Shown: positions 1-12,476 of the stretch, in pieces
Position numbering within the stretch: the first letter of the stretch is position 1
How the letters are laid out: every line of letters begins with the position of its first letter
From: Siphonodentalium dalli
Taxonomy: Eukaryota > Mollusca > Scaphopoda > Gadilida > Siphonodentaliidae
Length of the DNA: 64,000 nucleotides
Direction of reading: 5' to 3'
NCBI GenBank assembly: GCA_032622095.1
Contig: CP136067.1
Span: 43,877,549 to 43,941,548, forward strand
Position numbers and translations under genes: made by a program
The notes under the pieces: model-generated
What the model was told of the DNA's origin: nothing
The model's database searches: none
What the model saw: only the letters and a program-made list of their open reading frames with translations

Positions 1-139
1 CTTACATTCTTTAACAATTTTATAATTTTTAATGTGTTAAGCCAATGCATTCTCTTATATATGCGAGGCGACCTATGGTCGACTCGCATATATAAGAGAA
101 TGCATTGGCACAGGGCCCTTCTGTTGGGTAAAGGGTTAA
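1..139. mobile_element. Right end of a TTAA MITE (family P1), cut by the window edge
   Basis: This matches the right part of the complete P1 elements at 22106, 31694 and 62295. It has an AT-rich spacer, the hairpin cassette at 42-108, then gttgggtaaagggttaa with the TTAA at 136-139. The terminal CCCTTT and TTAA target suggest piggyBac-superfamily mobilisation (inference from target and ends). Confidence 0.8.
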
Positions 140-1918
140 CAAATTTATAAAAGAGCCTCAGTTCTGACGAGAAACCGATGCAGAGAAACGCTGGAGAAAC
201 GCTGAAGAAACACTGCTGTACAGCGCTGGGCATTATGAGAATGGCCCGACGAGATACGATTCGGAGCAAATGCCTAAGAGGTGCTGAGAGGCACCACTAA
301 GCAGTAATCACACATGGCCAACAGGAAGAGGCCCAACGAGCGCGATGCGGGTACGGGCAGGAGAGATCACTGGACAGCCCAACTCCCTGTGGCTGAGCAC
401 CGGCCTGGTGAGAACACGCTTTGGCAAGGAGCATACATGGAATAAGCCTACCAGAGACCGAACGGGTGGGTAATTCACACAACTATTACCACTGCAGGAC
501 GCACGAAAGCTGGACCAATGGCACTGATGACGCAGCACCTGAAATACAAAGAACAGCAGCAGCAAGAGGCAAACAATCAAGGACATAGGCACAAAACATG
601 GCATCAGACAATAAAGAGGGCGCGCCACGCCGAGCAAGGCGGGGCATGCAGCTCCAAGGGGTGGAGGGAGGGATCGCGACACGTACAATTTGCGAATGAC
701 TTACGAATTCATGTCGAATGAAATAAGCAGCATTCCGGGCGGATGTAAAATGTGGAGTTTATGTTCAGCCGATATGGAACGGATCATAAACGAAACCCTG
801 ATTGTCTGACGGATGAAGTAGATCGGACAATCACATAAATCACCTCGAACCTTATCGGCCCTGGGTGCATTAAGCACACATTTGTTCAATTAAATAAAAC
901 AATATCAAACTACATTTTAGTATATTACAAGCTACAATCCTCAGAGTGTGCAATAAACATAGAACAACACAGCTTTGTGAACATGTTAACGTTATTGCAT
1001 GAGTTTGTCGTCCCACGAATGAATAAAACAATGGGGATTGGGGCACATGTGCCATCACTTATGTACGTCCTGCTCCTGCAGTGTGCCCCATGTGCTGGAT
1101 CTGTCTTCTTCTATAAATGTTTGTCTTTATATTGTCTTATGTCTTGAATGTAAATATTGCATTGTCAACTGTTCATAGTCCCAATACTGTGACATAAGAG
1201 CACAAGTCAAATAGGCATAGATACATCTCGCTGATCGAAATTTGTCTCCTCCAAAGAAAGCTGAGACTAGTAGGCATTGACACTGTCCAATGTCCCACAT
1301 GTAGGAGCATGCTCACTCTCTCAGCGACATAATTATATGGGGCAAAACTAACTCCACGAAGCAGTAAGGCAAGTTCACTGAACAGGATAATTAAACAATC
1401 AATTATTCGAACAGCAGCGAGTCAAAGGGATAACAGATAATTATAAACGAAAACATTTCAAGAATTGGCGAAGATCTGCGTTTAAAAATTCAGTTAAAAT
1501 CAAGTAAAAATAAAAGAGATGTTGACGACTCGCCGAACTGAGTTCAAATGAATGCAGTGAGACAAACCGGAAGTAAACGTAAATAGAAAGCACGGAACGA
1601 AGCCAATCAAATATCTTGTAACTATTACACAAGAGGTCAAGTGACAATTAAGCACTCCAATGAATTAGATATGACGAAACAAATTTACATTTGAAGTAAA
1701 GGCAAATATAGGGAATTAGTCGTTACTCCGGGAAGATTAATTCTTTTAATATATTTTACAATCATAATAAAAGTTACCCATTCAATGATTGTTCTCAGAA
1801 TCAAATAAAACCACCTTATTGGGGGATGTGTGGCCTAGCTATAGCAACCTTTTATTATTTATTTTACTTTTAATTATATGTATCTATAACTTCACACATA
1901 AGTGATTTCTCTTCACAG
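140..1918. other. Intron or upstream DNA without recognised gene; GC-richer block at about 160-720
   Basis: About 160-720 is clearly richer in G+C and purines than the surrounding AT-rich DNA, and it carries frames open for 60-126 codons on both strands. None shows a domain I recognise, so it may be a decayed retroelement. The rest (720-1918) is AT-rich intron-like sequence. A segment at 1737-1800 (ttaattcttttaatatattt...) recurs at 27387-27440, so it is a dispersed repeat fragment. Confidence 0.4.
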
Positions 1919-1998
1919 GATGGACAAAGAACATTTCTTTCGACAAGTAACACAGAACATAACTAAGAAGCCAGATAGAGATTTCTTCGACTTCGAAG
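1919..1998 (+). CDS. CHS: Chitin synthase exon A
   Basis: An 80-bp internal exon between acceptor cttcacag and donor GAAG/gtgaga. Only the second frame is open. It gives 26 residues beginning MDKEHFF and ending RDFFDFE, and the last G starts the Ala codon completed by exon B. The ATG at 1920 is probably not the start: in relatives this stretch corresponds to an R-(L/M)-D position well inside the protein, just before the HIFFDD block, and the leading G needs two bases from an upstream exon. That upstream exon, with the N-terminal membrane region, is outside the window. The exon is short and was placed by phase and by continuity with exon B. Confidence 0.8.
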
Positions 1999-3072
1999 GT
2001 GAGAGAATTTAGAATCATGCACACACATTTTGGTGTGAAACTCATGTTTTACTTCACACCCCACCCCACGCTCGTGGACACAAAATTTATAATTTACTGT
2101 ATACACCTGTCAGTAAGCCCATCCTCGGAGATAAGCCAACTCTTGGTTTTTTACCCGAAAAAAAAAATGGGGTGGCCCTCATTGATAAGCCCACCCACAT
2201 TTTTGGGCATTTGGAAGATGAATACAATCATGTCTTTCTATCCTGTAGAATAGGAGAAGATACTCAAGCACATCTGTGCTTTTATTATTTTTTCCAGTTG
2301 TTTTTCTTAAAAAATGAAGATGTATAATAGTATAAACTTGTGTTAATATTGTTGTGAATTGGACACATCTTATTCGGTTCTTAGTTGTTGGACCAATCAA
2401 AGAGGCATCAAATCAATAAAATCAAAGGATGTGTCACTTATTGTTCACACCTCTATCAGAGTAAATCCAATGGGATGTGGATCGCGAGTAATGAATTAAT
2501 TAACTTGTGAAACACCCTATTGTGTTAACAAATTAATCCCAAAATTTACAATCTTATTCAAATTGATCCCAAATGTATCTGTCTATCACTTTTTCTGTTT
2601 AATATGATAATATGCAATGCATATAGAACGACCCGGCATATTAGTAAGAAGACGAACAATGTGAAGGATCGTCAAAATAGTCATGAAATCATATGCATAT
2701 GCATGTCAGCGACGCGAATGCTTGATTAATCGCGTGTTGATCATTTAGATGCGAGTAGACTTTGATAATTATATATGCCTTAATATAGCCTATGGTGTAG
2801 ATATGCCTTTGATAATAAATCATACTTCTAACGAGTTGATATAACATGAACACATCTCAAAACACATTATGTTCTTGTTGTATTTATCTTTGGCAATTGA
2901 CATTTTATTTTTTGGCAAATTTTGTCATTTCAAAGAGTAATTCTCATTACACATGAATACGCAGTTACAGTATATAGATGTGACAAGGTCGCGGATTTGT
3001 TGGCACTAAACAAATTATAAGTCTCAAAACACATACAATTTGTGTTAATCTGTTACTTGTTACAATTGTGTA

Positions 3073-3326
3073 CAAGCCTTGAAATAGTGTGCCTGTCATT
3101 TGCAGAATGAGGTCCCCAGAGGGTGAATTTAGTGATGCTACCCCGCATAGCGGGCTAGCATCACCAAATTCACCCTCTGGGGACCTCATTCTGCTTACAC
3201 CTCAGCAGAATGAGGTTCCCAGAGGGTGAATTTGGTGATGCTAGCCCGCTATGCGGGGTAGCTTCACTAAATTCACCCTCTGGGGACCTCATTCTGCATA
3301 TGACAGACACACTATTTCAAGGCTTG
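3073..3326. mobile_element. hAT-like hairpin MITE, family H1 (copy a)
   Basis: The ends are CAAGCCTTGAAATAG and its inverse, CTATTTCAAGGCTTG. Inside are two inverted modules beginning GCAGAATGAGGTCCCC, each folding around CCGCATAGCGG. The flanks attgtgta and catgtgta agree at six of eight bases, in keeping with the exact 8-bp duplications of other copies. An 8-bp duplication with CA..TG ends points to hAT-type transposase. No coding capacity. Confidence 0.8.
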
Positions 3327-3725
3327 CATGTGTATCACATATATACCATGTATTCCTGTTTATTTTGATCTATACATGTAGGTTGTCCTACACCAATATT
3401 GTGTCTTAAAGACCATTAAAACGTATCTTATCTTATCTTAAGTCAGGATTCAATATTCATCCATGTTCAGAAATCGGACCTGTGAAAATCAAATATCAAT
3501 GTTCTCAAACAAAAAGCAAAGCCTTTTAAACTATTATAGTTCAGAATTCACTAGATTGAAAATAACCATGTACATTCTGAGAAAATTATATAGGCCTACA
3601 ATACAACGAGAAGATGAATAGTCATCGAGCATGTCTGCATTTATATGTCCAGTATGGTCATGATATATGGCCTAGCGGCTAAAACCACGTTAAACTCTCA
3701 ATCAATAAATCAATCAATAGATGTC
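3327..3725. repeat. Two SINE/LINE-like 3' tails
   Basis: The stretch up to 3441 ends in cgtatcttatcttatctta, a short tandem tail typical of target-primed retroposons. A second run at about 3660-3722 (ggcctagcggctaaaaccac then aatcaataaatcaatcaat) has the same architecture. No internal promoter boxes or coding were identified, so the class is uncertain. Confidence 0.35.
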
Positions 3726-4425
3726 TAGTCAATAGTGAGGTGAAATCAGTTTCCGCGAAGACGACATGACATGTTCAGTCATGACTGGATTCTGGTCCGC
3801 AGAGACAAATGACGTTTTGACGTCATGATGCTGTAACTGCCTTCATTTATTCATTTAGCTAACAAATGAAACTGATCTAATGTGAACCTATGCAGCAGGA
3901 CATATTCATAACAACTTACTGTTTATAATTATATAAATACTTCAGTTGTCTATTGCCACATATCGGAATTTGTGAATTAGCAAATTCGTTTCATTGCTGA
4001 TTCCGCGATTTTGTGAGACCACTGCCGGAAGTCACGTGATTTTTTGTTCACGAAAAAGTTGTCTCGCTAAAAATTTCACTTACGCGGTATACTGTAAATT
4101 ATGTGATGTCACAAGTACGTACGCCTGCCTATTACCTATTCACGACCCGAGCTTGGCACTAGTGCACCGAGCGGGGTCGTTATTATCTCCTTAGTAATAT
4201 AATTATCTTTATTCAATACAAAACATGTTATTGGAATTAAATATGATGGTAAGGTCAGCCCGTGAAGCTAACTGAATTTTTCCACAAGGGGGTCCTATTG
4301 AGTAAGCTTAGCAAAAACGTGCACTAGTACCTCTTTTTTCAAATTGACTAGGGAGGCCAATATTTGTATTTATTATTTATATGAATTTTTTTTTGTGAGA
4401 CGGTCTATCAGGCTAGATTTGCACC

Positions 4426-4675
4426 TTAACCCTTTGAGTGCCAGGGGCCGATCTTATCGGCCCTAAACCTACAAAATAAGTCTGTTAAAGAATATAAGAA
4501 TAAATTATTTAAATTGTAAAAAATTGTAAAAAAAAAAAAAAAAAAAAAAATGTTAGGCCAATGCATTCTCTTATATATGCGAGGCGACCTATGGTCGACT
4601 CGCATATATACGAGAATGCATTGGCACAGGGTATATGGGTTGATACAAAAATCGACCTGGCACTCAAAGGGTTAA
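4426..4675. mobile_element. TTAA MITE, family P3 (copy a)
   Basis: It is bounded by TTAACCCTTTGAGTGCCAG on the left and CTGGCACTCAAAGGGTTAA on the right, a good inverted repeat. Left-arm features include GGCCGATCTTATCGGCC, itself a palindrome. A run of about 27 A's precedes a hairpin cassette at 4558-4624. Confidence 0.85.
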
Positions 4676-5102
4676 GTGCAACAACTTTCTAGTTCGAGTC
4701 TTCCTTCCAATGAATTGGTGGATGGGCGGTATTTATATTTGTATTTATTACATGATCCTACCCTCATTCCAATTTCAATAAACCCATTCTATAAATTGTG
4801 ATATTAAACATTTGTTTTATAACAGGAAATAGTGCCAGGTGACCTTTGACTTCCGGTTTGTCGTCTGTTTACATTCCATACGATACGTCTCAAAATACTA
4901 TGGCTTCCAATATTTTTCCAACAAAACTCAACGAATGAAGAGTTTGAAAAGTTATTTAATTAAATATACGTCATTAATTGCGTGAGTCTTTATTTATCTG
5001 GGACTATTTCTTTACGCAGGCAAACAATGCATAGTTACATCATGAAACGTCATCACAGGCCTTATAGAAGCCGTTGTTAGTTTGCACGTCCCATTTGTTG
5101 AT

Positions 5103-7054
5103 TTAAAGCCCCTGTCACACTCCGCTGCGATCAGGCTGGCGCTTGCATTGCGCTGAAAAGGTACCAACATATGAGTAACACGCAGGAGGAGTGCGGAAAA
5201 CTGTCCAAAATTTTAAAACAAGGTATGCTCCTATTTCGTTTGCCACGTTTTTATTGTGCTCTTATTACGACCCATTGTGTTCCTACTTTGTCAAGTCTCA
5301 CGCTCTCACGCACTCTGACTGTGCTTCCTCTACACTATAAACGTCATTAGTGCGTCCAAGTCGGTGTTACTGTGTTGCTAGTACTTTCTCAATAAGTTTT
5401 TTGGTTGTGGGAATATACCCAACAATATACCCAACGATCCACAATCGACTAGTTGTCCGATTAAACCCCTGTCACACTCCGTTGCGATCAGGCCAGCGCT
5501 TGCATTGCGCTGAAAAATTATCAAAGCGCCAAACTAAACACATTAAGGTATCCAAGAACTGATTGGTGACGCAGTTGACACTGGCTAGGACGGGAGAGGG
5601 TCCCCATGATCGCCCCAGAGCGCAGAGGTTCGGCGTTCTGACCAGGGCGCAGTACTGTCGCCATGGCAACAAAAATCGAGCGATGTGAGCGTCCCGTTGA
5701 CGTAGCAAGGATGCATACAAGCTACTCGTTGGTCGCAGCAAGAAATCATATCTCCCGACCTTATTGCGCTCTTATTTCGCTGCCACGTGGTATTGTGGAC
5801 TGGTTCCCGATCATAGAACGTCCACACGATGTTGTCACTGCAAATATGGCTCTCGTTATATGTCCAAGCGTGACAGATGGCGTTCTTCCAACGTTTGCAG
5901 CAGGTTTACAGTACGATCCCACTTTGAAATGCGATCTGCTCACCCACACCATCGGAGTTTGCATATTATATGTACATGTATTCCGTCATGAATGTGGCAC
6001 ATAATATATAACATGGAATACGCAATAAATTAGTGCACGTGAAGTGGCACCTAAATGGAATCCAATGTATTCCGTATATACATGTGCTACATGTAAACAG
6101 GCATAAACAACCATGGGAATGGTGCTGTCGGCCTCCATATGTCATGCCATTCAAAAATAAAAAAGGGCATATATTATGCCGATCTATTTAGCCACGCTGT
6201 TCCCTGGCAAAATTCCTCGTTATCACTATCATACTAGAGTGGAAAAGTGAATCGAAACATATGCTCAATTTAAATTATGACTATATATCCGGAACATATA
6301 TAATTGGAACATGGACAACTAGTCTATTGTGGATTGTTGGGTATATTCCCCACAACCTAAAAACTTACTATTACTGGAGCATGCAGGAGGCGCTATTTAT
6401 ACTCTCCGCACCCACACAAAGAACGTTTTGCAAACTTATTGAGAATGTACTAGCAACACAATGACAGCGACTTGGACGCACTAAGGGCGTTTATAGCTTA
6501 ACGGAAGCACAGTGAGAGCGCGTGAAAGCGTGAGACTTGACAAAGTAGAAACGCAATGGGTCGTAATAAGAGCGCAATAAAAACATGATAAGCTGCATAG
6601 TTTTCCACGCTCCTCCTGCGTGTTACTCATATTTTGTTACTTTTTCAGCGCAATGCAAGCGCTGGCCTGATCGCAGTGAAGTGTGACATGGGTTTTAAGC
6701 TTACTGCAGTCGCAGAGGACAAGATTGGTTTCTCACTGCAACCACGAGTAGCTTGTATGCATCCTTGCTACGTCAACGGGATGCTCACGTCGCTGGCTTT
6801 TCGCTGCCATGGCGACAGTACTGCGCCCTGGTCAGAATGCCGAACCTCTGCGCTTGTTTTGTGCATGCACAAAACAAGCGCGGCCCTCTGGCACTCAGTG
6901 ACGATCATGGTGACCCTCTCCCGTCCTAGCCAGTGTCAACTGCGTCACCTATCGGTTCTTGGATACCTTCATGCATTTAGCTTGGCGCTTTGATAATTTT
7001 TCAGCGCAATGCAAGCGCCAGCCTGATAACAGCGGAGTGTGACAGGGGTTTAAG
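5103..7054. mobile_element. Nested pair of long inverted-repeat (foldback) elements
   Basis: The outer ends read ttaaagcccctgtcacactc and its inverse gagtgtgacaggggtttaa. The same end sequence recurs internally at about 5463 and, inverted, at about 6640-6700, so two related elements are nested. Arms of several hundred bases pair in order: the gaggagtgcggaaaact segment at ~5185 with its inverse at ~6600, the acccaacaatatacccaac segment at ~5420 with ~6335, and the gggagagggtccccatgat segment at ~5590 with ~6910. No transposase is recognisable; short frames inside are products of the arms. Confidence 0.75.
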
Positions 7055-7087
7055 TATGTTTTATCGAGGTTTTTGGATCATGCAATA

Positions 7088-7243
7088 AATAGAATCTACA
7101 ACTCGTCCCCAGTTTATAGCGGAATTTACAAAACTCGTCCAGTAAATTAGGTCTGGAACTCGCCAGATTGGCCCAGACCTAATTTACTGTACTAGTTTTA
7201 TAAATTTTGCTATAAACTGGGGACCCGTTGTAGATCCTCTATT
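7088..7243. mobile_element. Near-palindromic hairpin MITE of about 155 bp
   Basis: AATAGAATCTACAACTCGTC at the left pairs with GTTGTAGATCCTCTATT at the right, and the arms (cagtttatagc / gctataaactg; taaattaggtctgg / ccagacctaattta) continue to a small loop at ccagattggc. No other copy is seen in the window. Confidence 0.65.
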
Positions 7244-7540
7244 TATTTATGGAAGCTCATAAATATGTTCGTGGCGCCGATCCCTAAGAAACAAACCATT
7301 AAGTCCAAAAATTGAAGAATACTTTTTTTCTCGCAACTACTTGAGTCAGAAATGGCTTTACATTATTGAGGTTATGTGGAGTAAATTCATATGACCAAAT
7401 CAATTGGTTCCTTCTGAGGATGGTAGATTAATGCCTACAAGCTGCAATTTAGTCAGAGTCTACAAACGGAATTGAGTGGTATGGGCGGCCGTTGGGTTGC
7501 ATGGAAATTACATGAAATAAAAGTTAATGGTGGTTTGTTT

Positions 7541-7756
7541 AAACCTACAAAATAAGTCTGTTAAAGTATATAAGAAAAAATTATTAAAATTGTAAAAAAT
7601 TGTAAAAAATAATAACAAATGATGAAAAATTGTTAGGCCAATGCATTCTCTTATATATGTGAGGTGACCTATGGTCGACTCGCATATATAAGAGAATGCA
7701 TTGGCACAGGGTATATGGGTTGATACAAAAATCGGACCTGGCACTGAAAGGGTTAA
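7541..7756. mobile_element. TTAA MITE, family P3 (copy b, left end missing)
   Basis: From aaacctacaaaataagtctg onward it matches the interior of the copy at 4426, contains a cassette at 7638-7704 and ends GGCACTGAAAGGGTTAA at 7756. The left terminal repeat is absent. Confidence 0.75.
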
Positions 7757-7984
7757 ATGTACGATAGCTGTATTATAATGTATAATTGCTGTATTAGAAT
7801 TTGTTTTATATATTTGTTGGAAATTGAGTACTATTGAATTGAAATAGAACATTAATTGTGCATCTATCAACATTGATTAGAAAATGATATATATCAGAAT
7901 GAAATTAATTGTCTCATATTGAATATAAGAAAGACTATTGGTTTGGAAATGAACACCATTGGATGGGAAATAATATATTGATAT

Positions 7985-8535
7985 ATTAATGGCCAGCAGC
8001 CATCTTGGATTTTACTCTTTGTATGACTAAATTCTTTAGCACTGGCTACAGGTCGTACCTTTAGTCTGATCATCATAAAATTTGTCACGGATGTTAACAA
8101 TGACATGTAGATGGGAACGATTCATTTTGGGGTCATTCGGCCGAAAAACATGGCCGCCAGCAGCCATCTTGGATTTTACTCTTTGTATGGCTAAATCCTT
8201 TAGCACGGGTTACAGGTCGTACCTTTAGTCTAATCATCATAAAAGTTGTCAAGAATGTTAATAATGACATGTAGATGGGAACGAGTCATTTTGTGGTCAT
8301 TCGACCATAAAACATGGCCACCAGCAGCCATCTTGGATTTTACTCTTTGTATGACTAAATCCTTTAGCACAGCCTACAGGTCGTACCTTTAGTCTGATCT
8401 TCATGAAATTTTTCATGGCTGTTGAAATTGGAATGTAGATGGGAAAGAGTCATTTTGGGGTCATTCGGACAAAAAACATGGCTGCCAGCTGCCATCTTGG
8501 ATTTTACTCTGTGTATGACTAAATCCTTTACTGCT
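7985..8535. repeat. Tandem repeat, about 163-bp unit, 3.3 copies
   Basis: Each unit starts near gccagcagccatcttggatt, which recurs at about 7992, 8157, 8322 and 8486, and runs through ggtcgtacctttagtctgat and acatgtagatgggaacga. A diverged single unit appears at 63120-63230. It lies in the intron just upstream of exon B. Confidence 0.85.
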
Positions 8536-8810
8536 CATTTTTTACACTCCTTTTTAATCTCTCTATTCATTGCTCATCACAAAAAAATTACCTTCTTTAC
8601 AAAGTTAAGCTACAGTGTCATTGACACTTTCATTTGACGTATTTTCCAACCAAACGGCTGCCCATACAGTGGTCAAGTAGATTTAGTGACATCATCCTGT
8701 AGAGTTAGTGACATCATCCTGCAACCACACTGAAATTCTTTGCATTTGAGTTTATCTGATTTTACGTGATGCACCATGTATTAATTTTTTATGTTCTTAT
8801 ATAATTTTAG

Positions 8811-8913
8811 CTCATATTTTCTTTGACGATTGCATGGAGTTAAACGACGATGAAGATTTTGTACCAAATCAATTTGTTAAGCAGTTTATCAACTGTGTAA
8901 ACATTGCAGCAAG
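8811..8913 (+). CDS. CHS: Chitin synthase exon B (HIFFDD block)
   Basis: A 103-bp exon with acceptor ataattttag and donor CAAG/gtaggt. With one base from exon A it encodes residues 27-60 of the assembled segment, starting AHIFFDDCMELNDDEDF and ending FINCVNIAA, and leaves two bases (AG) for exon C. The HIFFDD motif followed by acidic residues and a VNQFVK-like helix is a hallmark of the cytosolic catalytic domain of metazoan chitin synthases. Phase at both boundaries fits the neighbours. Confidence 0.92.
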
Positions 8914-10240
8914 GTAGGTTATTACCACTACTGCAGGTTGTATCATTAAGACACAATTAAAAGGTCATTAATTAATGGACTTCATTAAAATCATAAATAA
9001 TTATTTATTTTTTTTAATATTTTTATTAGGATCCTGATAAGCATATCTCATAAATAGGTGTACACATATTAATATATATATTATGATGGTTGATTATTCT
9101 ATTGAACATAAAGTATAGCTTGTATGTTTGATATATTATTGCTTTTGTACCAAACTTTTTGCAATTATAGTAAACAAATAAATGTTTAGTTTATTGATAT
9201 ATTATTGCCGTGGGTGGAGGGGGCATTCATCTCAGTGGAGAGTACATGTGAATTACATTTATCTTCATCCCTACAATTGGTATGCAAAAACATTAGTTGA
9301 ATTTAGAATTGATGGTAACATAAACAATTTTTCTTTCCAGTTTTCTGTTAACTTAAATCATAAATAAATTGTGTCAGCAAAATTTCATTTAAAAAGAGCC
9401 TAGATAAGGGCCTTAAAAAGTCATTAATTATTGATTTTTTTTAAATTGTCTACTCCTGAAAATAGCTTTAATTTAAATTAATGATATGTTTTGTCTCTTT
9501 GTGTAAACAATATTTTATTTGAACACAAACGGAACATATCATTGACAATTTATACATAGACAAATAACCAGTATTCCCAATTCTCTCATAATCAAAAACA
9601 CACTCGTTGCAAACGAGCCACACCATTACCGGACTGGCTTTTATTGGAAACATCAAAACTGCATACCAGTGGGCACATGAAACATTTACATGTAATACAA
9701 TTTTACAAACTACCTGGTCTGTGACGACGGTCAGGAATAACCTCCTTTTGTTTAGGAGGAAACCTGTTTTCCGAAACCCAATCAAAGCCGCAGCTCAAAT
9801 GTTCGGAAATTCATCTGTACAAATAATATCCTATGCTATATGAGTATAAATACATATTGTTATGACTTTACATGCAGAATCAATAGCCGTGTAACTTTCT
9901 TATAATGCATTATAATGTTATAAGCATAATCTACTCTTTACACATATGTTTGTACATTGAATTTGAATTTTTTGATAAACTATCTTCAATGTGATTATAA
10001 GTTTACGATCTAAGGCCGGCGAAGGCTAAGGCTAGAATGATACTCCACTATCACCATGTTACTGACCACAGCTCATAACACAGCTCATAATACACTCACA
10101 TAGGCCACTGCCTTAACGCTTATCGCTCATGTCTAATTGTTCACTACTAATTATGTCACGCTCTGTGAATACAAACTTTTTTCGCTAATCAAGCAAATGC
10201 GCAAAAGTATTAGTTCCAATGAGGACGGGACGGGATATGT
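8914..10240. other. AT-rich intron, nothing recognised
   Basis: This intron stretch downstream of exon B has no inverted-repeat element, tandem array or coding segment that I could recognise. Short open frames at 9468-9843 lack any motif. Confidence 0.5.
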
Positions 10241-10526
10241 TTAACCTTTCAGTGCCAAGTCCGATTTTTGTATCAACCCATATTTCCTTGATCATTTTTC
10301 AAATTTATTGATTATAATAATGTGATACATTGATGGAAAGAGCTCTAATAGATCTCTTTCCATCAATATATCACATTATTATAATCAATAAATTTGAAAA
10401 ATGATCAAGGAAATATGGGTTGATACAAAAATCGGACTTGGCACTGAAAAAACAAAATTTCATGCAATTAAAAGCATTGTTATGTAAACATTACCGTAAC
10501 AGTGCCCTTGGCACTAAAAGGGTTAA
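10241..10526. mobile_element. TTAA hairpin MITE, family P2 (copy a, with extra right end)
   Basis: TTAACC..TTTCAGTGCCAAGTCCG opens a hairpin whose arms meet at gaaagagctctaatagatctctttc. The right arm reaches ggacttggcactgaaa at about 10449. About 70 unrelated bases follow and then a second terminal copy (cccttggcactaaaagggttaa). Compared with the 215-bp copy at 58935, it has gained a partial second end. Confidence 0.75.
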
Positions 10527-10796
10527 GGGAATACTAATGTCATTAACACATTTTGAAATCAGGACAAGCATAGAAGGCGACTTGGGAGGCATCTCCCTAA
10601 AATGTGCCACTTTTCCCTAGTTTTGTTCTAGGGAGAAGTTACTTCTCTCTCAAATATCAGTATGCATGTATCCCTGCAACAACATATTTAATGTATATTC
10701 AGTGATTATAATGGTGTTCTTACTGACACTATAATGGTTTTATAAATGGGCTCTTATGTTGCATAACACTATGTTGGATCAGAAAAGCGTGATATT

Positions 10797-11241
10797 CAGG
10801 CCTGCAAATAGTGTGTCTGTCATTTGCAGAATGAGGTCCCCAGAGGGTGAATTTAGTGATGCTATCCCGCATAGCGGGATAGCATCACTAAATTCACCCT
10901 CTGGGGACCTCATTCTGCTTAGGCCCTCAACTGCTATGGTAGATCTAGGATCAGATGAAGTTCCCAAGTTGAAGTTGGTGATGTTCACCCATTGGGCACC
11001 TCAATTATGAATTTTATCTTCTGAAAATTAGGGGATATAGAAACTTCCTAGAAGGGAAATGTAACTAAAAAAAAATCTTAATTTGATACTATAGATACTT
11101 CCCAGAAGATGAGGCCTAAGCAGAATGAGGTCTCCAGAGGGTGAATTTGGTGATGCTAGCCGGTTGTGCGGGATAGCATCACTAAATTCACTCTCTGGGG
11201 ACCTCATTCTGCAAATGACAGACACACTATTTGCAGGCCTG
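10797..11241. mobile_element. hAT-like MITE, family H1 (copy b) with exact 8-bp target duplication
   Basis: The ends are CAGGCCTGCAAATAG and CTATTTGCAGGCCTG. The flanks are GTGATATT at 10789-10796 and GTGATATT at 11242-11249, a perfect 8-bp duplication. Two gcagaatgaggtccccagag modules face each other with a spacer of about 190 bases. Confidence 0.9.
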
Positions 11242-11369
11242 GTGATATTGGGGTGTAAATTAAACTTCAGCATTGGTGACTTCTTCCTGATAACCAAACA
11301 TGGAGAAGGGACTTCTCCCAAATTGAAACTTCTAGGCTGGTTCCTGACTGAAATGTCCTTGATGATAGT

Positions 11370-12130
11370 CTAGCTGTCTCTCCCCTGAATACGTTTCATA
11401 TAATTTCCGGGGTATAAAATAATAGATATGAGTCAAAGACACCTGTCCGGAAAAGCTTCTATCAATTAATATTTATTTTATTTATATATTTTCTTATATA
11501 ATGCGATAATCAAGTTGGACATTCTTCATTACTATTTTTAGATAGAGCTGTCCTGCATGCCATACTCTGACGAACGCGAGCCGTAAAATGTTGTTAATTG
11601 ATTGTATATATTTATTACACTCCTATGCGCAATTTCCATTGAAAACGGTGTTAATTAAAAATGGTAATGTCACTAGTGAATTATGACATTTCTCGTGACG
11701 TCATTGACGTTACGTCGCTTACTGATCTAGACTGTAATTTTCTTTGGTTGTTCTTTCTCCACATCGGGACTTTCATGCATTAATTCTGTGTGTTTTAATC
11801 ATATTTGGGGAACTAAATTGACGCAGAAGTGTAATAAATAGAGTAATCAATTAGTTCCGAGAATTACGTTCAATAATTCACTCGAGGCGAGAGACGTTTT
11901 GGTAAAAAACTTGTGCGCTAACGCGCACTCATTTCTTACCAACGTCTGTCGCCTCTCGTGAATTATTTAACGTAACCAATTGATTACTTTCTATATAATA
12001 TACAAGAAATTCAAAATAAAATCAATATTAATTGATAAAAGTGTTTCCAGACAGGGGTCTTTGATTCATATTTATTATTTTATACCCAGGAAACTATATA
12101 AAACGTTTTATATGAAGAGACAAACCATCT
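11370..12130. mobile_element. Inverted-repeat element with arms of about 130 bp
   Basis: Left arm features (cctgtccggaaaagcttcta, tcaattaatatttattttat) recur inverted at about 12000-12110. The related element at 18521-19049 shares these arms. Inside, 11843-11987 is a second palindrome around ctcgaggcgagagacgtt. No transposase. Confidence 0.7.
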
Positions 12131-12285
12131 TTAAACATTACATAATTAAGGCTAATTGGGATAAATTAATGTTGATAGCATTAAATTTAAAAAAGAAAAA
12201 TTCCACTGGGTGCCGATTGGCAAACTGTTCATCAAGTACATTGCGATTTATGAGATTGTTAGTCATGATGCCTTTAAACTGTGTA

Positions 12286-12448
12286 CAGTACTGCTCTAAA
12301 TAATCAACCCCTTAACCACAGCAGAATTATGGGTAACTTTTCAGGATTTAGTCGGAAATATGGCTTGTTGCCATATTTCCAACTAAATCCTGAAAAGTTA
12401 CCCATAATTCTGCTGTGGTTAAGGGGTCGATTACTTACGGCATTACTG
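12286..12448. mobile_element. TA-flanked hairpin MITE, family M1 (copy a)
   Basis: The ends are CAGTACTGCTCTAAATAATC and its inverse near 12448, flanked by TA on both sides, as for Tc1/mariner-type insertion. The arms contain ccacagcagaattatgggta and its complement. This copy is a near-perfect hairpin with a short loop at the ttgttgccat region. Confidence 0.85.
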
Positions 12449-12476
12449 TAACTACATCAGGAAACAGATTTATTCC

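Noticed and set aside
308-721. Possible gene in the GC-richer block near the left edge
   Set aside because: Frames on both strands, no recognisable domain and no splice-consistent link to the chitin synthase. Described only as an unidentified block.
1920-1998. ATG at 1920 as the start of the chitin synthase
   Set aside because: The exon has a good acceptor directly before it, and conserved family sequence including the N-terminal membrane region is missing, so the Met is internal.
10756-11373. Frames with repeated MRSPEGEFSDA / LNSPSGDLILL text
   Set aside because: Translation of the H1 MITE inverted modules on either strand. Not a protein family.
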